From: CAVQZC01 sp963718315
GTDB taxonomy: Bacteria; Actinomycetota; Thermoleophilia; Gaiellales; JAICJC01
DNA: 64,000 nt
Assembly (NCBI GenBank): GCA_963718315.1
Contig: CAVQZC010000003.1
Location: 1 to 64,000 of the forward strand
Direction of reading: 5' to 3'
In this document: one piece after another, positions 1-8,396 of the stretch
Position numbering within the stretch: position 1 is the stretch's first letter
Layout: each line of letters opens with the position of its first letter
Notes under the pieces: model-generated
The model's database searches: none
What the model was told of the DNA's origin: nothing
What the model saw: the letters and a program-made list of their open reading frames with translations, nothing else
Made by a program: the position numbers and the translations under genes

Positions 1-294
1 GCACGTCCCCGTCGTCTGGTTGGCGCTGACGAACGTGCTGAGGGTCGGCAGCTGTGCGCTGAGCACCACGTTCTGGGCGGTTGCCGGCCCCCGGTCTTCC
101 ACGAACACGTTGACCGCGGCCAGGTGGCCGACGGTGGTGCCGCTCGGTTGGACGTCGCCAGACAGGGCAAGGTCGGCGGTGTGTGAGTAGACGACGTCTC
201 GAACGCTGCGATCGGCAAGTGCAGCGGACGTGATCGAGACGGCGATGCCGACCAGCACCGAGGCGCCCAGCAGGAATCGTCCTGCTGCTTTCAT
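1..294 (-). CDS. Secreted DUF11-like repeat protein, C-terminus outside window
   Basis: The reading frame is open from ATG at 294 to the window edge, so only the first 98 residues are seen. A purine-rich ribosome-binding site (GAGAGGAGG) lies 6 bases before the ATG. Residues 1-26 form a signal peptide (MKAAGRFLLGASVLVGIAV then a small-residue cleavage zone around ALA). The mature part has the pattern of a DUF11 surface module: VNVFVEDRGPATAQNVVLSA followed by LPTLSTFVS. Such modules occur in large cell-surface adhesin-like proteins. Function beyond an exported surface or extracellular protein cannot be told from this fragment. Confidence 0.75.
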   Translation of the reverse strand, partial: MKAAGRFLLGASVLVGIAVSITSAALADRSVRDVVYSHTADLALSGDVQPSGTTVGHLAAVNVFVEDRGPATAQNVVLSAQLPTLSTFVSANQTTGTC

Positions 295-424
295 CACGGT
301 CCTCCTCTCCCGGGTGTGCAGCTGACTGGCTCCCACCTAGCCGATCAAGCTGCGACGATCAGAGCTCGGCCTGCCTTCCGGCGTCAAACTACCGGTTCGA
401 CAGGGGAAGTAGCGTCTCAGTTCC

Positions 425-1567
425 GTGACAATCTTGCAAGCAATTCACAATCAACAGACAAAAGTACTGGTTTCGCTTCCACTGGCCGTTGCGCTCTGGC
501 ACGGCGGCTTCTTCGCCGGCGCCCACTACCTGTTCGCCGCGCTGGCGCTGGTCGCCCTGGTCGTCTGCCGGCCGCGACCGCTGCCGCGCGATCCCCTGTG
601 GGTCGCGCTGGTCGTGATCGCGGTGGCGAACGTGCTGGCCGCACTCGACGCCGGCCGCCGCGACACGCTGCCGGCAACGCTCGCGGCCTGCGCGATGCCC
701 GTCCTCTATCCGATCGCAGTGCGGCTCGGCGCGGATGCCGACCTCTGGCTGCTGAAGGCTGTGACCGCGCTCGCGGCGGCGTCTGCGGTGGCGGGGATCG
801 TCGCGTACGCCACCCACCGGGGCCCCGACGCGGAGAGCATCGACGGGATCTGGCGGGCGGGCGGCCCATTCGAATACCCGCCTGCGCTCGCCCTTCTCTG
901 CGTGTGCGGCATCGCCGCGACCATGGCGCTGGCTGCCTCGGCCGAGCTGGGGTGGCCCAGCGCCGCGGCGTTGATGCTCCTGTTCGCCGGCAGCCTCGTG
1001 CTGACGTTCGACCGCGCCTCCGAGGTGTGGGCGGTCGTGGTGGTCGCCGTGTTCACCCTGCGGCTGCGAGTGCTGCGCCGGCTGCTACCGGCCCTGGTGA
1101 CCGGCCTGGTGGTGGGGGCGGTGGTCGTCGCCGTGTCGCCACCCTCGGCAACCGCGCTTGCGGACCACCTTCAGCACGGGCTGATCTCCTCGCGCACGGG
1201 AGTCTGGTCGGACGCCTGGCGTGGGGTGCGGACGAGGCCCGGCCTCGGGTATGGGCCAGGCGGCTTCGTCCGCATCTACCGGCATGTCGACGACCCGACC
1301 GAGACCGGACTTGCGCACAACCTGCCCCTCGAGCAGGCCGTCGAGGCGGGAGTCGTTGCCGGCGTCGCCGCTGCTGCACTCCTGCTGGTGATGTTCACCC
1401 GCTCGGCCCGCTGCCTGATGACCCGCGACCCGGTGCTGCTGGGGTGGGGCGCCATCGCCGGCGTCACGGCGCTGACGTCGCTCTACGACTTCACGTGGTC
1501 GTTCCCCCCGCTCGCGCTGCTCGGGCTGATCGCCGCGGCACGTTGCCGGCAGCGACCGTCGCAGTAG
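425..1567 (+). CDS. O-antigen ligase/polymerase-like membrane protein
   Basis: A 380-residue polytopic membrane protein with about ten hydrophobic segments. The largest soluble loop (about residues 245-300) carries GVWSDAWRGVRTRPGLGYGP and a following LAHNLPLEQ, the arrangement of the Wzy_C/O-antigen ligase loop, where the G.G and H-N residues are typical. It probably polymerises or ligates surface polysaccharide at the outer face of the membrane. GTG at 425 is the first in-frame start giving an N-terminal membrane segment; the ribosome-binding site is weak. The next gene starts 12 bases after the stop, so the two may be co-transcribed. The family is diverse, so the exact substrate is unknown. 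Confidence 0.7.
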   Translation: MTILQAIHNQQTKVLVSLPLAVALWHGGFFAGAHYLFAALALVALVVCRPRPLPRDPLWVALVVIAVANVLAALDAGRRDTLPATLAACAMPVLYPIAVRLGADADLWLLKAVTALAAASAVAGIVAYATHRGPDAESIDGIWRAGGPFEYPPALALLCVCGIAATMALAASAELGWPSAAALMLLFAGSLVLTFDRASEVWAVVVVAVFTLRLRVLRRLLPALVTGLVVGAVVVAVSPPSATALADHLQHGLISSRTGVWSDAWRGVRTRPGLGYGPGGFVRIYRHVDDPTETGLAHNLPLEQAVEAGVVAGVAAAALLLVMFTRSARCLMTRDPVLLGWGAIAGVTALTSLYDFTWSFPPLALLGLIAAARCRQRPSQ

Positions 1568-1579
1568 ACTCAGTCGTGG

Positions 1580-2581
1580 GTGACCGGGTCGGAGGATGCA
1601 CAGCGGGATAGCCCGCCGGAGGTCGCGACACCTCCAGAGCCCGAGGTCGTCCCCGGGGAGCGGCTTACTGCGCGGGCGAGGCGCGCAGCAGAGGTCGTCT
1701 CCGATGTGGCGGCGCTCCGTCTGACGGAGTACCGGCACCGCTCCGAGCTGTTCGATGCCGTGATGGAGGCGACGGAGCACGACAAGACGCGGGCGGGCGG
1801 CCTGCTGGCCGGCGGCCTCGCCTTCCGGATGTTCCTGTGGCTGCTGCCGGCGGCGCTGATGGTGACCGGCGTGCTGGGGATCGTCCACTCCTACTCGCCG
1901 GACAGCCCCGGCAAGGTGGCGCGCACGACCGGCCTGGGAGGCGTCATCGCGAGTGCTGTGGGGGGCGCCAGCTCGCAGTCGCACACCGCCACAGCCGTCC
2001 TCATCGCGACCGGGCTGGTGCTCACGATCTACACCGGGATGAGCCTCGTGCGCGCACTGCGCATCACGGCGGTGGTGGCCTGGCGGCTCCCGTTTGTGCG
2101 GCGGCCCCATCTCTTCGGCGACGGCATCCTGGTCTCGTGCCTGATCATCGGCCTCATGGCGCTGGGAGGCGTCGAGTCGTGGTTCCGGTCAAAGACGCTG
2201 CTGGGGGGCGTGCTGATGGGCGTGCTGGTCGCCCTGATCACGGCGGGCGGGTGGCTCTGGCTCTCGTTCACCCGGCTTCCGCACCCCGGGGTGCCGCTCC
2301 TCTCGCTGATACCCGGGGCGCTGCTGGTGTGGGGCGGGCTCCTCGCCCTCCACATCGCCTCGATCGTCTACTTCGTGCCCCGCCTCGATCACGCGCCCCG
2401 TCTGTATGGCTCCCTGGGCATCGCGGCGACGCTGATGCTGTGGCTCTACGTGATTGCGCGCGTGGTGGTGGCGGGCGCGTTTTTGAACGCCACCCTGTGG
2501 TACCGCGGACACCCGCCGGAGGCGGGCGAGCCGGCGGTGGCGTCAGGCCCTCGGGAAAGCATCGATCTGGGAAACGCCTGA
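1580..2581 (+). CDS. YihY/BrkB family inner-membrane protein
   Basis: A 333-residue protein with a polar N-terminal stretch of about 70 residues followed by six membrane segments. GGLAFRMFLWLLPAALMVTG is the family signature near the first membrane helix, and the end YVIARVVVAGAFLNATLW matches the usual last helix (YihY/virulence factor BrkB, UPF0761). Family members are structural or transport-like membrane proteins without an agreed reaction. GTG at 1580 starts just after the upstream stop. It converges on the TauE/SafE gene with only 4 bases between stops. Confidence 0.8.
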   Translation: MTGSEDAQRDSPPEVATPPEPEVVPGERLTARARRAAEVVSDVAALRLTEYRHRSELFDAVMEATEHDKTRAGGLLAGGLAFRMFLWLLPAALMVTGVLGIVHSYSPDSPGKVARTTGLGGVIASAVGGASSQSHTATAVLIATGLVLTIYTGMSLVRALRITAVVAWRLPFVRRPHLFGDGILVSCLIIGLMALGGVESWFRSKTLLGGVLMGVLVALITAGGWLWLSFTRLPHPGVPLLSLIPGALLVWGGLLALHIASIVYFVPRLDHAPRLYGSLGIAATLMLWLYVIARVVVAGAFLNATLWYRGHPPEAGEPAVASGPRESIDLGNA

Positions 2582-2585
2582 TCGT

Positions 2586-3374
2586 CTAGAAGGCGCCGAG
2601 CAGCTTCAGGCCGGAGAGCGCGAGGACGCCGGCGATGCTGCCCCGCAGCGCCTTCTCGTGCGTGCGCGCGGTGAACTGGGCGCCGATCAGGATTCCCGGG
2701 ATCGAGCCGACCAGGATCCAGCCGACGAAGCCGAAGTTGGGAGTGCCCCAGAGGATCGTGCCCAGGCCGGCCGCCAGGGTCACGAGCATCGCGTGGAACA
2801 GGTCGGTGCCGACGATTCGCCGTGCCGACAGCGGGAAGAGCATCGCCAGAGTCATGCCGAAGAAGACGCCCGAGCCGACCGAGGTCATGCCCAGGATGAA
2901 CCCGAAGACCAGGCCGATCGAGACAGCGAGGATCTTGTGGTTGCGGGTCAGCTCGCCGTCCTGGGGCAGCCTGCTCGCGTCCCACAGGCCGCGGATCGAG
3001 ACGAAGGTGCGGATTGCCACGGCGATCCCGACCAGCACCAGCGTGTAGCCGATCACGTCCGGGAGCCAGGAGTTCACGTTGCCGCCGAACCAGTGGTACA
3101 GGCTGTAGACGCCGAGGAAGGCGGCCGGCACGCTGCCCGTGCCCATCCACAGGGCAAGCTCGCGGTTGACGTTGTTGAGGGTGTGGTGGCGCGCGGCGCC
3201 GAAGGTCTTGGTGACCGCGGCGTAGACCAGGTCCGTGCCTACGGCGGTGGTGGCAGGGATGCCGAACACGCTGATCAGGATGGGGGTCATGAGCGATCCC
3301 GCGCCCATCCCCGTCAGGCCCACCAGCAGGCCGACCACGAGGCCCGCTGCAATCAGTCCGAAGTTGATATCCAT
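2586..3374 (-). CDS. TauE/SafE family sulfite/organosulfonate exporter
   Basis: A 262-residue membrane protein with eight or so hydrophobic segments and the internal duplication typical of TauE/SafE permeases: GLLVGLTGMGAGSLMTPIL near the N-terminus and a second half with GFILGMTSVGSGVFFGMTLA. The family exports sulfite, sulfoacetate or related anions. It lies about 220 bases downstream of the sulfate-assimilation operon on the same strand, which fits a role in removing excess sulfite or a sulfonate. Its own promoter could lie in the A+T-rich stretch near 3425-3445. Specificity is inferred from context only. Confidence 0.85.
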   Translation of the reverse strand: MDINFGLIAAGLVVGLLVGLTGMGAGSLMTPILISVFGIPATTAVGTDLVYAAVTKTFGAARHHTLNNVNRELALWMGTGSVPAAFLGVYSLYHWFGGNVNSWLPDVIGYTLVLVGIAVAIRTFVSIRGLWDASRLPQDGELTRNHKILAVSIGLVFGFILGMTSVGSGVFFGMTLAMLFPLSARRIVGTDLFHAMLVTLAAGLGTILWGTPNFGFVGWILVGSIPGILIGAQFTARTHEKALRGSIAGVLALSGLKLLGAF

Positions 3375-3557
3375 CTCGTGCTCGTCTCCCCCACCAGGTC
3401 TGTTGCTTCCTCAATCCCCAGAAGTTCTACAAATATAACTGGCATAGTGGGGATTGCAAGTGGGGTGGCGAGAAACACCCCTCCAGATGCGGAGAACGCA
3501 CCCAGACAGCCGGCCTGCCTTCGAGCACGGCCGAACAACGTTCAGTCTGTGGCCTGG

Positions 3558-3589
3558 GAAGCGCCGGGCCGCGACGGGCCCGGCGCTTC
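3558..3589 (-). terminator. Hairpin terminator after sat
   Basis: A perfect 13-bp inverted repeat (GAAGCGCCGGGCC, loop of 6, GGCCCGGCGCTTC) starts 4 bases past the sat stop codon. No T-tract follows, which is common for terminators in G+C-rich actinobacteria. It closes the fumarase-comA-cysH-cysC-sat operon and separates it from the TauE/SafE gene. Confidence 0.75.
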
Positions 3590-3593
3590 TCGG

Positions 3594-4763
3594 CTACGAC
3601 TGGCGGTACGCGTCGATCAGGACCTGCGCGACTTCCGCCCGGGTGAACTCGGGCGGCGGGATCTCGCCGTTGCCCAGCATCTCCCGCACCTTCGTGCCTG
3701 ACAGGAACACGTGGTGGTCGGAGGGATGCGGGCAGGTCTTGTTGGAGGCCATGTTGCCGCACGTCCTGCAGAAGAACGTGTGGTCGAAGAACATCGGCTC
3801 GATGTCGAGCTCGTGCGGCTCGAACTCGTCGAAGATGTGGTGCGCGTCGTAGGTGCCGTAGTAGCTGCCGACGCCCGCGTGGTCACGCCCGACGATGAAG
3901 TGCGAGCAGCCGTAGTTCTTGCGGCAGATCGCATGCCACACCGCCTCCCGGGGGCCCGCATACCGCATCGCAGCGGGGAATGCGGACAGCAGGGTGCGGT
4001 CGGCCGGGTAGTAGTTCTCGAGCAGCACCTCGTAGCACTGCACGCGAACCTCGGCCGGCACGTCGTCACCCTTGGTCTTGCCGACCAGCGGGTGCAGGAG
4101 CAGCCCGTCGACCGTCTCCAGGGCGCACTTCTGGATGTACTCGTGCGCGCGGTGCACCGGGTTGCGGGTCTGGAACCCGACCACCCGCGTCCAGCCCCGC
4201 TCCTCGAACGCGGCGCGGGTGTCGGCCGGGTCCATGTGGAGCTTGGGGAAGGCCGGCTCGGGCCGCTGGAACACGGTCACCCGGCCGCCGACCAGCATGC
4301 CGCCCTCGGCGTAGACCTGGGCGACACCTGGGTGGGCCTCGTCGGTGGTGCGGAACACCTTGGCCGCCTCGTTCTCGCGGTCGGCCTCGAAGACCTCCTC
4401 CACGTCGAGCACGGCCAGCAGGCCGCCCTCGTACCCCTCGAGCGCGATCCGGTCGGTGCTCGGTGCCTCCTGCACGGAGAGCGTGACCGGTAGAGCCCAC
4501 GGGGTGCCGTTGTCGAGGTGCATGCCCTCGACCACGGCGGTGTAGTCGGCCTGGGTCATGAAGCCGGTGAGCGGCGAGAGCGCGCCCGAGGCGATCATGT
4601 CCAGGTCGGCGGTCTGCTTCTCGGTTAGCCGCACCGACGGCAGGCCGGCAGCCTGCTCGGCCAGCGCCGCAGCGTCGTTGCCGGTGACCGTGCGGTCGAT
4701 CAGCACGCCTCCGTGCGGATCGATCAGGTGAGACGTTCCGCGTTCGGTGTCGGCTGCCGACAT
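3594..4763 (-). CDS. sat: Sulfate adenylyltransferase (ATP sulfurylase)
   Basis: A 389-residue ATP sulfurylase of the single-chain Sat type, making APS and pyrophosphate from sulfate and ATP in the cytosol. Key motifs are QTRNPVHRAH at 198-207 (the HxxH nucleotide site) and GRDHAG at 292-297. A cysteine set, CRTCGNMASNKTCPH at 332-346, looks like the metal-binding knuckle of this branch. ATG at 4763 was chosen over upstream starts because its A is shared with the TGA of cysC (TGATG), implying translational coupling. It is the last gene of the operon and is followed by a strong hairpin. Length is normal for the family. Confidence 0.95.
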   Translation of the reverse strand: MSAADTERGTSHLIDPHGGVLIDRTVTGNDAAALAEQAAGLPSVRLTEKQTADLDMIASGALSPLTGFMTQADYTAVVEGMHLDNGTPWALPVTLSVQEAPSTDRIALEGYEGGLLAVLDVEEVFEADRENEAAKVFRTTDEAHPGVAQVYAEGGMLVGGRVTVFQRPEPAFPKLHMDPADTRAAFEERGWTRVVGFQTRNPVHRAHEYIQKCALETVDGLLLHPLVGKTKGDDVPAEVRVQCYEVLLENYYPADRTLLSAFPAAMRYAGPREAVWHAICRKNYGCSHFIVGRDHAGVGSYYGTYDAHHIFDEFEPHELDIEPMFFDHTFFCRTCGNMASNKTCPHPSDHHVFLSGTKVREMLGNGEIPPPEFTRAEVAQVLIDAYRQS

Positions 4764-5323
4764 CAGGCGACCGCCTCGATTTCCGCGTTCAGCACGCCGA
4801 TCTCCTCGAGCCGCTGGATCACGAAGGCGGCCGACTCCTCGGGCGTGCGGCCCTCGGTCTCGACCACGATCTCGGCGTGCTCGGGCGCCTCGTAGGGGTC
4901 TGACACGCCGGTGAACTCCTTGATCTCGCCGGCGAACGCCTTTGCGTACAGGCCCTTGATGTCGCGCCGCGCGCACTCCTCGAGCGAGGTGGCGACGAAG
5001 ACCTCGACGAACTGGTCGCCGATCATCTCGCGCACCATGTCGCGCGTCTCCGCATAGGGAGAGATTGCGGCAACGATCACGCCCGCGCCATGGCGGGTCA
5101 GCAGCTGCGCGACGAAGCCGATGCGCAGGATGTTGGTGTCGCGATCCTCGCGGGAGAAGCCGAGGCCCTTGCTGAGGTGGGTGCGCACGACGTCGCCGTC
5201 CAGGTGGTCGACGAGGATGCCGCGCCGCTCAAGCTCAGGTCCGACGATCTCGGCGATGGTGCTCTTGCCGGCGCCGGACAGACCGGTGAACCACAGAGTG
5301 AATCCTTGCTGTTCCTTCCGCAC
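4763..5323 (-). CDS. cysC: Adenylyl-sulfate (APS) kinase
   Basis: A 186-residue APS kinase that phosphorylates APS to PAPS. The P-loop GLSGAGKS is at residues 14-21, followed by the LDGDVVRTHL motif and FSREDRDTNILRIGFVA, both diagnostic. The chosen GTG at 5323 has an upstream AAAGGA-type ribosome-binding site; longer upstream reading is out of family. The stop overlaps the sat start by one base. Its presence beside an iron-sulfur type APS reductase is notable, since that reductase can take APS directly; PAPS may serve sulfotransferases. Confidence 0.94.
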   Translation of the reverse strand: MRKEQQGFTLWFTGLSGAGKSTIAEIVGPELERRGILVDHLDGDVVRTHLSKGLGFSREDRDTNILRIGFVAQLLTRHGAGVIVAAISPYAETRDMVREMIGDQFVEVFVATSLEECARRDIKGLYAKAFAGEIKEFTGVSDPYEAPEHAEIVVETEGRTPEESAAFVIQRLEEIGVLNAEIEAVA

Positions 5324-5372
5324 GCTCAAGTTCCTTTCGGTTGCTCTTGCCACAAGGTGGCGTTGTAGCGGC

Positions 5373-6077
5373 TCAGTCGCCGTGGAGGCCGCACTCGACC
5401 TTCCCTGTTCCCTTCCAGCGGCCTGACCGTTCGTCCTGTCCGCTCTCGACCCGGGTGGTGCAGGGCACGCACCCGACGGACGGATAGCCATGGTCGTGAA
5501 GTGGGTTGTAGGGGATCGAGTGCCTCCAGATGTATCGCCAGACGTCGCGGTTGGTCCAGTCCGCAAGCGGCTGCACCTTGACCACCCCCCGGCGCTGGTC
5601 AATCTCGATTTTGCGGGCGTTTTCGCGCGTTGTCGACTGGTCCCTGCGAATTCCCGTGATCCAGGCGTCCATTCCCTCCAGCGCCTGGCGCAGCGGCGTC
5701 ACCTTCCGCATCGAGCAGCAGGCATCGGGATCCCGCTCCCAGAGCCGTGGACCGTGCACCTCCGCCTGCTGGTCGACGGTCAGCTCGGGCTCGAGGCGCT
5801 CGAACTTGACCGGGTAGCGGGCAACCAGCTTGTCGCGGGTCTCGGCGGTCTCCCGGAACAGCAGGCCGGTGTCGATCTCGACGACCCGCACGTCGGGCTG
5901 GATCTCGGACAGCATGTGGATCAGCACCGACGACTGCTTCTGCCAGGAGCAGGTGAGCACCAGCCGGGGGTGGAACAGCTCGACAGCCACCCGCAGGACC
6001 TCCTCTGCCGCCTGGTCCTCGAGCTGGTCGGCGAGGCGCTCGGCCTCGACGGGGCTGATGGGCAGTGCGGTGCTCAC
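5373..6077 (-). CDS. cysH: Assimilatory APS/PAPS reductase with Fe-S cysteine motif
   Basis: A 234-residue CysH-type reductase that forms sulfite from APS (or PAPS). The C-terminal catalytic cysteine is in KVECGLH (C229). The pairs CC at 120-121 (ACCSMRK) and CVPC at 203-206 form the CC...CxxC set that holds a [4Fe-4S] cluster in bacterial APS reductases, so APS is the likelier substrate (family knowledge, not shown here). The start GTG overlaps the upstream stop as GTGA, which argues for coupling to the comA-like gene. The gap to cysC is 49 bases. No sulfite reductase is seen in this window. Confidence 0.92.
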   Translation of the reverse strand: MSTALPISPVEAERLADQLEDQAAEEVLRVAVELFHPRLVLTCSWQKQSSVLIHMLSEIQPDVRVVEIDTGLLFRETAETRDKLVARYPVKFERLEPELTVDQQAEVHGPRLWERDPDACCSMRKVTPLRQALEGMDAWITGIRRDQSTTRENARKIEIDQRRGVVKVQPLADWTNRDVWRYIWRHSIPYNPLHDHGYPSVGCVPCTTRVESGQDERSGRWKGTGKVECGLHGD

Positions 6078-6854
6078 GTCTGAACGGACCGGTCGCGGAG
6101 CAGAAGGTCGGGCATGGTATCCGAGCGCAGGCCGAGGCGAAGCGTCTCCAGCGGAATGACGTCGTCGGGGTGAATGTTGCCGAGGTTGACCTCGGGGCCG
6201 AGATGACGGATGAACCACGCCTGCTGCTCCTTCTGGGGCGCCTCGAAGAGGAGGCTGTCCATGGGGATCTCGTGCACGATCTCGTCGATCAGCCCGGTGC
6301 GCACCTCGCCGTTGGCGCGGAAGATGCCCGCCGTGCCCGTCTCGCGGCCCTCGGTGATCACCTTCCAGGCGCCGGCCGCCAGCTCCTCGCGGATCCACGC
6401 CACCCACTGGTAGGGCGCAAAGATCGACTCCTGGTCCTTCGAACCCACCTCGGACAGCACCACGAAGTCCTCCGCCAGCGCCGAGATCAGCTCCTGCTTG
6501 CTCTCCCGCTCCATGCGCAGCGTGCCGTCCGAGACCTCGACGTGCTCGAAGCCATGGGCCTTGATGAAGCGCTTGAACTCGTCGACACGGCCCCGGGCGA
6601 CCGCGGCCTCGAGCAGGGTGCCGCCGCACATCACCGGCGTGCCGTAGGACTGGTAGAGGCGCACCTTCTCGGTCAGGCCGGCGGCGACGTAGGAGGTGCC
6701 CCAGCCGAGCTTGACGATGTCGACGTACTCGCCGCCGGTCTCGAACAGACCCTCGACCGCAGCCAGTGACAGGCCGGTGTCTGATGACGTGGGTGAGCCC
6801 GCGCTCGCGCGGCTTCGGCGGGCGCATCGGCAGTCCCAGGAAATCCTCGACCAT
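6074..6854 (-). CDS. Phosphosulfolactate synthase (ComA) family protein, one frameshift
   Basis: Family members add sulfite to phosphoenolpyruvate to give phosphosulfolactate, the first step of coenzyme M and sulfolactate synthesis. The frame starts at ATG 6854 (MVEDFLGLPMRPPKPRERG), shifts near 6780, and continues as TGLSLAAVEGLFETGGEYVD, KLGWGTSY, and GGTLLEAAVARG to the stop. Removing one base gives about 259 residues, the usual length. HVEVSDGTLRM and LEVNLGNI-like segments fit the ComA barrel. It starts 2 bases after the fumarase beta stop and overlaps cysH, so all belong to one operon. The break looks like a one-base insertion rather than decay because both halves are well conserved. 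Confidence 0.8.
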
Positions 6855-6856
6855 GT

Positions 6857-7444
6857 CTACAACCTCGCGTAAATGGATTTCTCGAGCCGGCGTTTCGCCT
6901 CGAGATGCACGTTCTCGTATAACGACGCACCGTGGCTGTCCATGCCCACGATCAGCGGGCCGAAACTCCTGACCCGGAACAGCCACAGGCATTCAGGCAT
7001 CAAATCTTCCCATTCCACCCGCTCGATTGCGTCGATCTGCTGGGTCTCGAGCGCGGCTGCACCGCCCACGATGGCAAGGTAGACGCCGCCGTGCTCCCGC
7101 AGCGGCTCCAGTGCGTCTGCCGGCAGGCCGCCCTTCCCGATGATCGCGCGCACCCCGTGGTCGCTGAGCAGGCCCTCCGTGAACCGGTTCATACGGGCGC
7201 TGGTGGTGGTGCCGACGCTGATCGGCTCCCAGCGGCCGTCATCCAGCTTGCGGGCGTTGGGCGCGGTGTGGAGCAGGGCGGCGCCCTCGAGCGAGAAGGG
7301 CGGCTGTCGTCCCTGGTCGAAGATCCGGACCAGGGTCGCGTCGCGGATGCCGATCACGTGGCCCTCGATGGTTACCGTGTCGCCGGCTCGGAGTGCGCGA
7401 ACGTCCGCCTCCACGGCCGGGAAGGTCAGCTCATGGTGGGCCAT
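6857..7444 (-). CDS. Class I fumarase-type hydro-lyase, beta subunit
   Basis: A 195-residue beta subunit of the two-chain Fe-S fumarate/tartrate dehydratase family. Visible family features are GTTTSARMNRF, the GKGGL turn, and GGAAALETQQI followed by MPECLWLFRV near the C-terminus. It would act with the alpha chain encoded directly upstream; the two reading frames share one base (TGATG). Substrate cannot be set from sequence: fumarate/malate is the default, L-tartrate is known for relatives, and the neighbouring sulfite-PEP enzyme raises a sulfonated malate analogue as another option. Confidence 0.88.
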   Translation of the reverse strand: MAHHELTFPAVEADVRALRAGDTVTIEGHVIGIRDATLVRIFDQGRQPPFSLEGAALLHTAPNARKLDDGRWEPISVGTTTSARMNRFTEGLLSDHGVRAIIGKGGLPADALEPLREHGGVYLAIVGGAAALETQQIDAIERVEWEDLMPECLWLFRVRSFGPLIVGMDSHGASLYENVHLEAKRRLEKSIYARL

Positions 7445-8343
7445 CACGCATCTCTGTCGTAGTCCACGGCGCCGGCGGCGCTGACGTGGGCGCTGGCCCG
7501 CCGCGCCGCCCAGCACTGGTAGTTGACGGCCACGGGGTTCAGCGTGATGTGGGTGTGCGCCTGCTCGGCGTGCACCGCCAGCACCGTGGTGTCGCCGCCC
7601 AGGCCCATCGGCCCGACGCCGGTCTCGTTCAGCAGCATGTAGAGGTCGTGCTCGAGCTGGGCGACGTCGGGATCGGAGTTGTGCGTTCCCACCGGCCGGG
7701 CGATCGCCCGCTTCGCGAGCTCCATCGCCAGGTCGGCTGACCCGCCGATGCCGACGCCGACGATCCCCGGCGGACACGGCTTGCCGCCTGCGTCCACGAT
7801 CGAGTCGAGCACGAAGCGCTTCACCCCGGCTACGCCCTCGGCCGGCGCCAGCATCCCCAGGAAGCTCATGGTCTCCGAGCCGGAGCCCTTGGGGACGCAC
7901 TTGACGGCCATCCCGTCCCAGCCCGGCACGAAGTCCCAGTGGACGTGGGGGATCCGGTGCCCGGTGTTGTCTCCGGTCGGCACCCGGGTCAGGGTGTGCA
8001 CGGTGTTCGAACGCAGCTCGTGCTCGCGGGTGGCCTGGCGGGTGCCCTCCCGCAGGGCGCCTTCGATCCGCGCCGGGTGCAGCGGGAACTGCTCGCCCAG
8101 ACGGACATAGAACACCGCGATCCCTGTGTCCTGGCACACCAGCGTCTCGCGCTCGTCGGCCACGGCGACGTTGGCGGTGATCGTCTCCAGGATCCGCCTG
8201 CCGACGGCGTGCGTCTCGCGGGCGCCGGCGTCGCGAAGGGCGTCCCGCAGATCCTGGGGGATGTCGCGGAGCGCCCAGGCGTAGAGATGGGCCGCGACGT
8301 CCTGGACGGTCTGTTCGAGCCCTTCGGCTGTATGCGATGCCAA
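7444..8343 (-). CDS. Class I fumarase-type hydro-lyase, alpha subunit
   Basis: A 299-residue alpha subunit carrying the [4Fe-4S] cluster. Cluster-type cysteines are seen in VCQDTGIAVFYV, AVKCVPKGSGSE and KPCPPGIVGVGIGG, in the order expected for the family. TTG at 8343 is preferred as start because GGGGGAT lies 6-7 bases upstream and no ATG/GTG fits the N-terminus. It is the first gene of the operon that continues through the beta subunit, comA-like, cysH, cysC and sat. About 50 bases separate it from the HIT gene on the same strand. Confidence 0.88.
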   Translation of the reverse strand: MASHTAEGLEQTVQDVAAHLYAWALRDIPQDLRDALRDAGARETHAVGRRILETITANVAVADERETLVCQDTGIAVFYVRLGEQFPLHPARIEGALREGTRQATREHELRSNTVHTLTRVPTGDNTGHRIPHVHWDFVPGWDGMAVKCVPKGSGSETMSFLGMLAPAEGVAGVKRFVLDSIVDAGGKPCPPGIVGVGIGGSADLAMELAKRAIARPVGTHNSDPDVAQLEHDLYMLLNETGVGPMGLGGDTTVLAVHAEQAHTHITLNPVAVNYQCWAARRASAHVSAAGAVDYDRDA

Positions 8344-8396
8344 CGCGTATCCCCCGCTGTCTTTCGCGGAGTGTAGGTGGTCGTATGCGGGTCTGC

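Noticed and set aside
2658..3701. Long open frame on the plus strand across the TauE/SafE gene
   Set aside because: It is antisense to a well-conserved membrane protein and shows only the charged, repetitive composition typical of shadow frames in G+C-rich DNA.
8343..8396. Riboswitch before the sulfur operon
   Set aside because: The gap to the HIT gene is only about 50 bases and shows no conserved aptamer-like folding.
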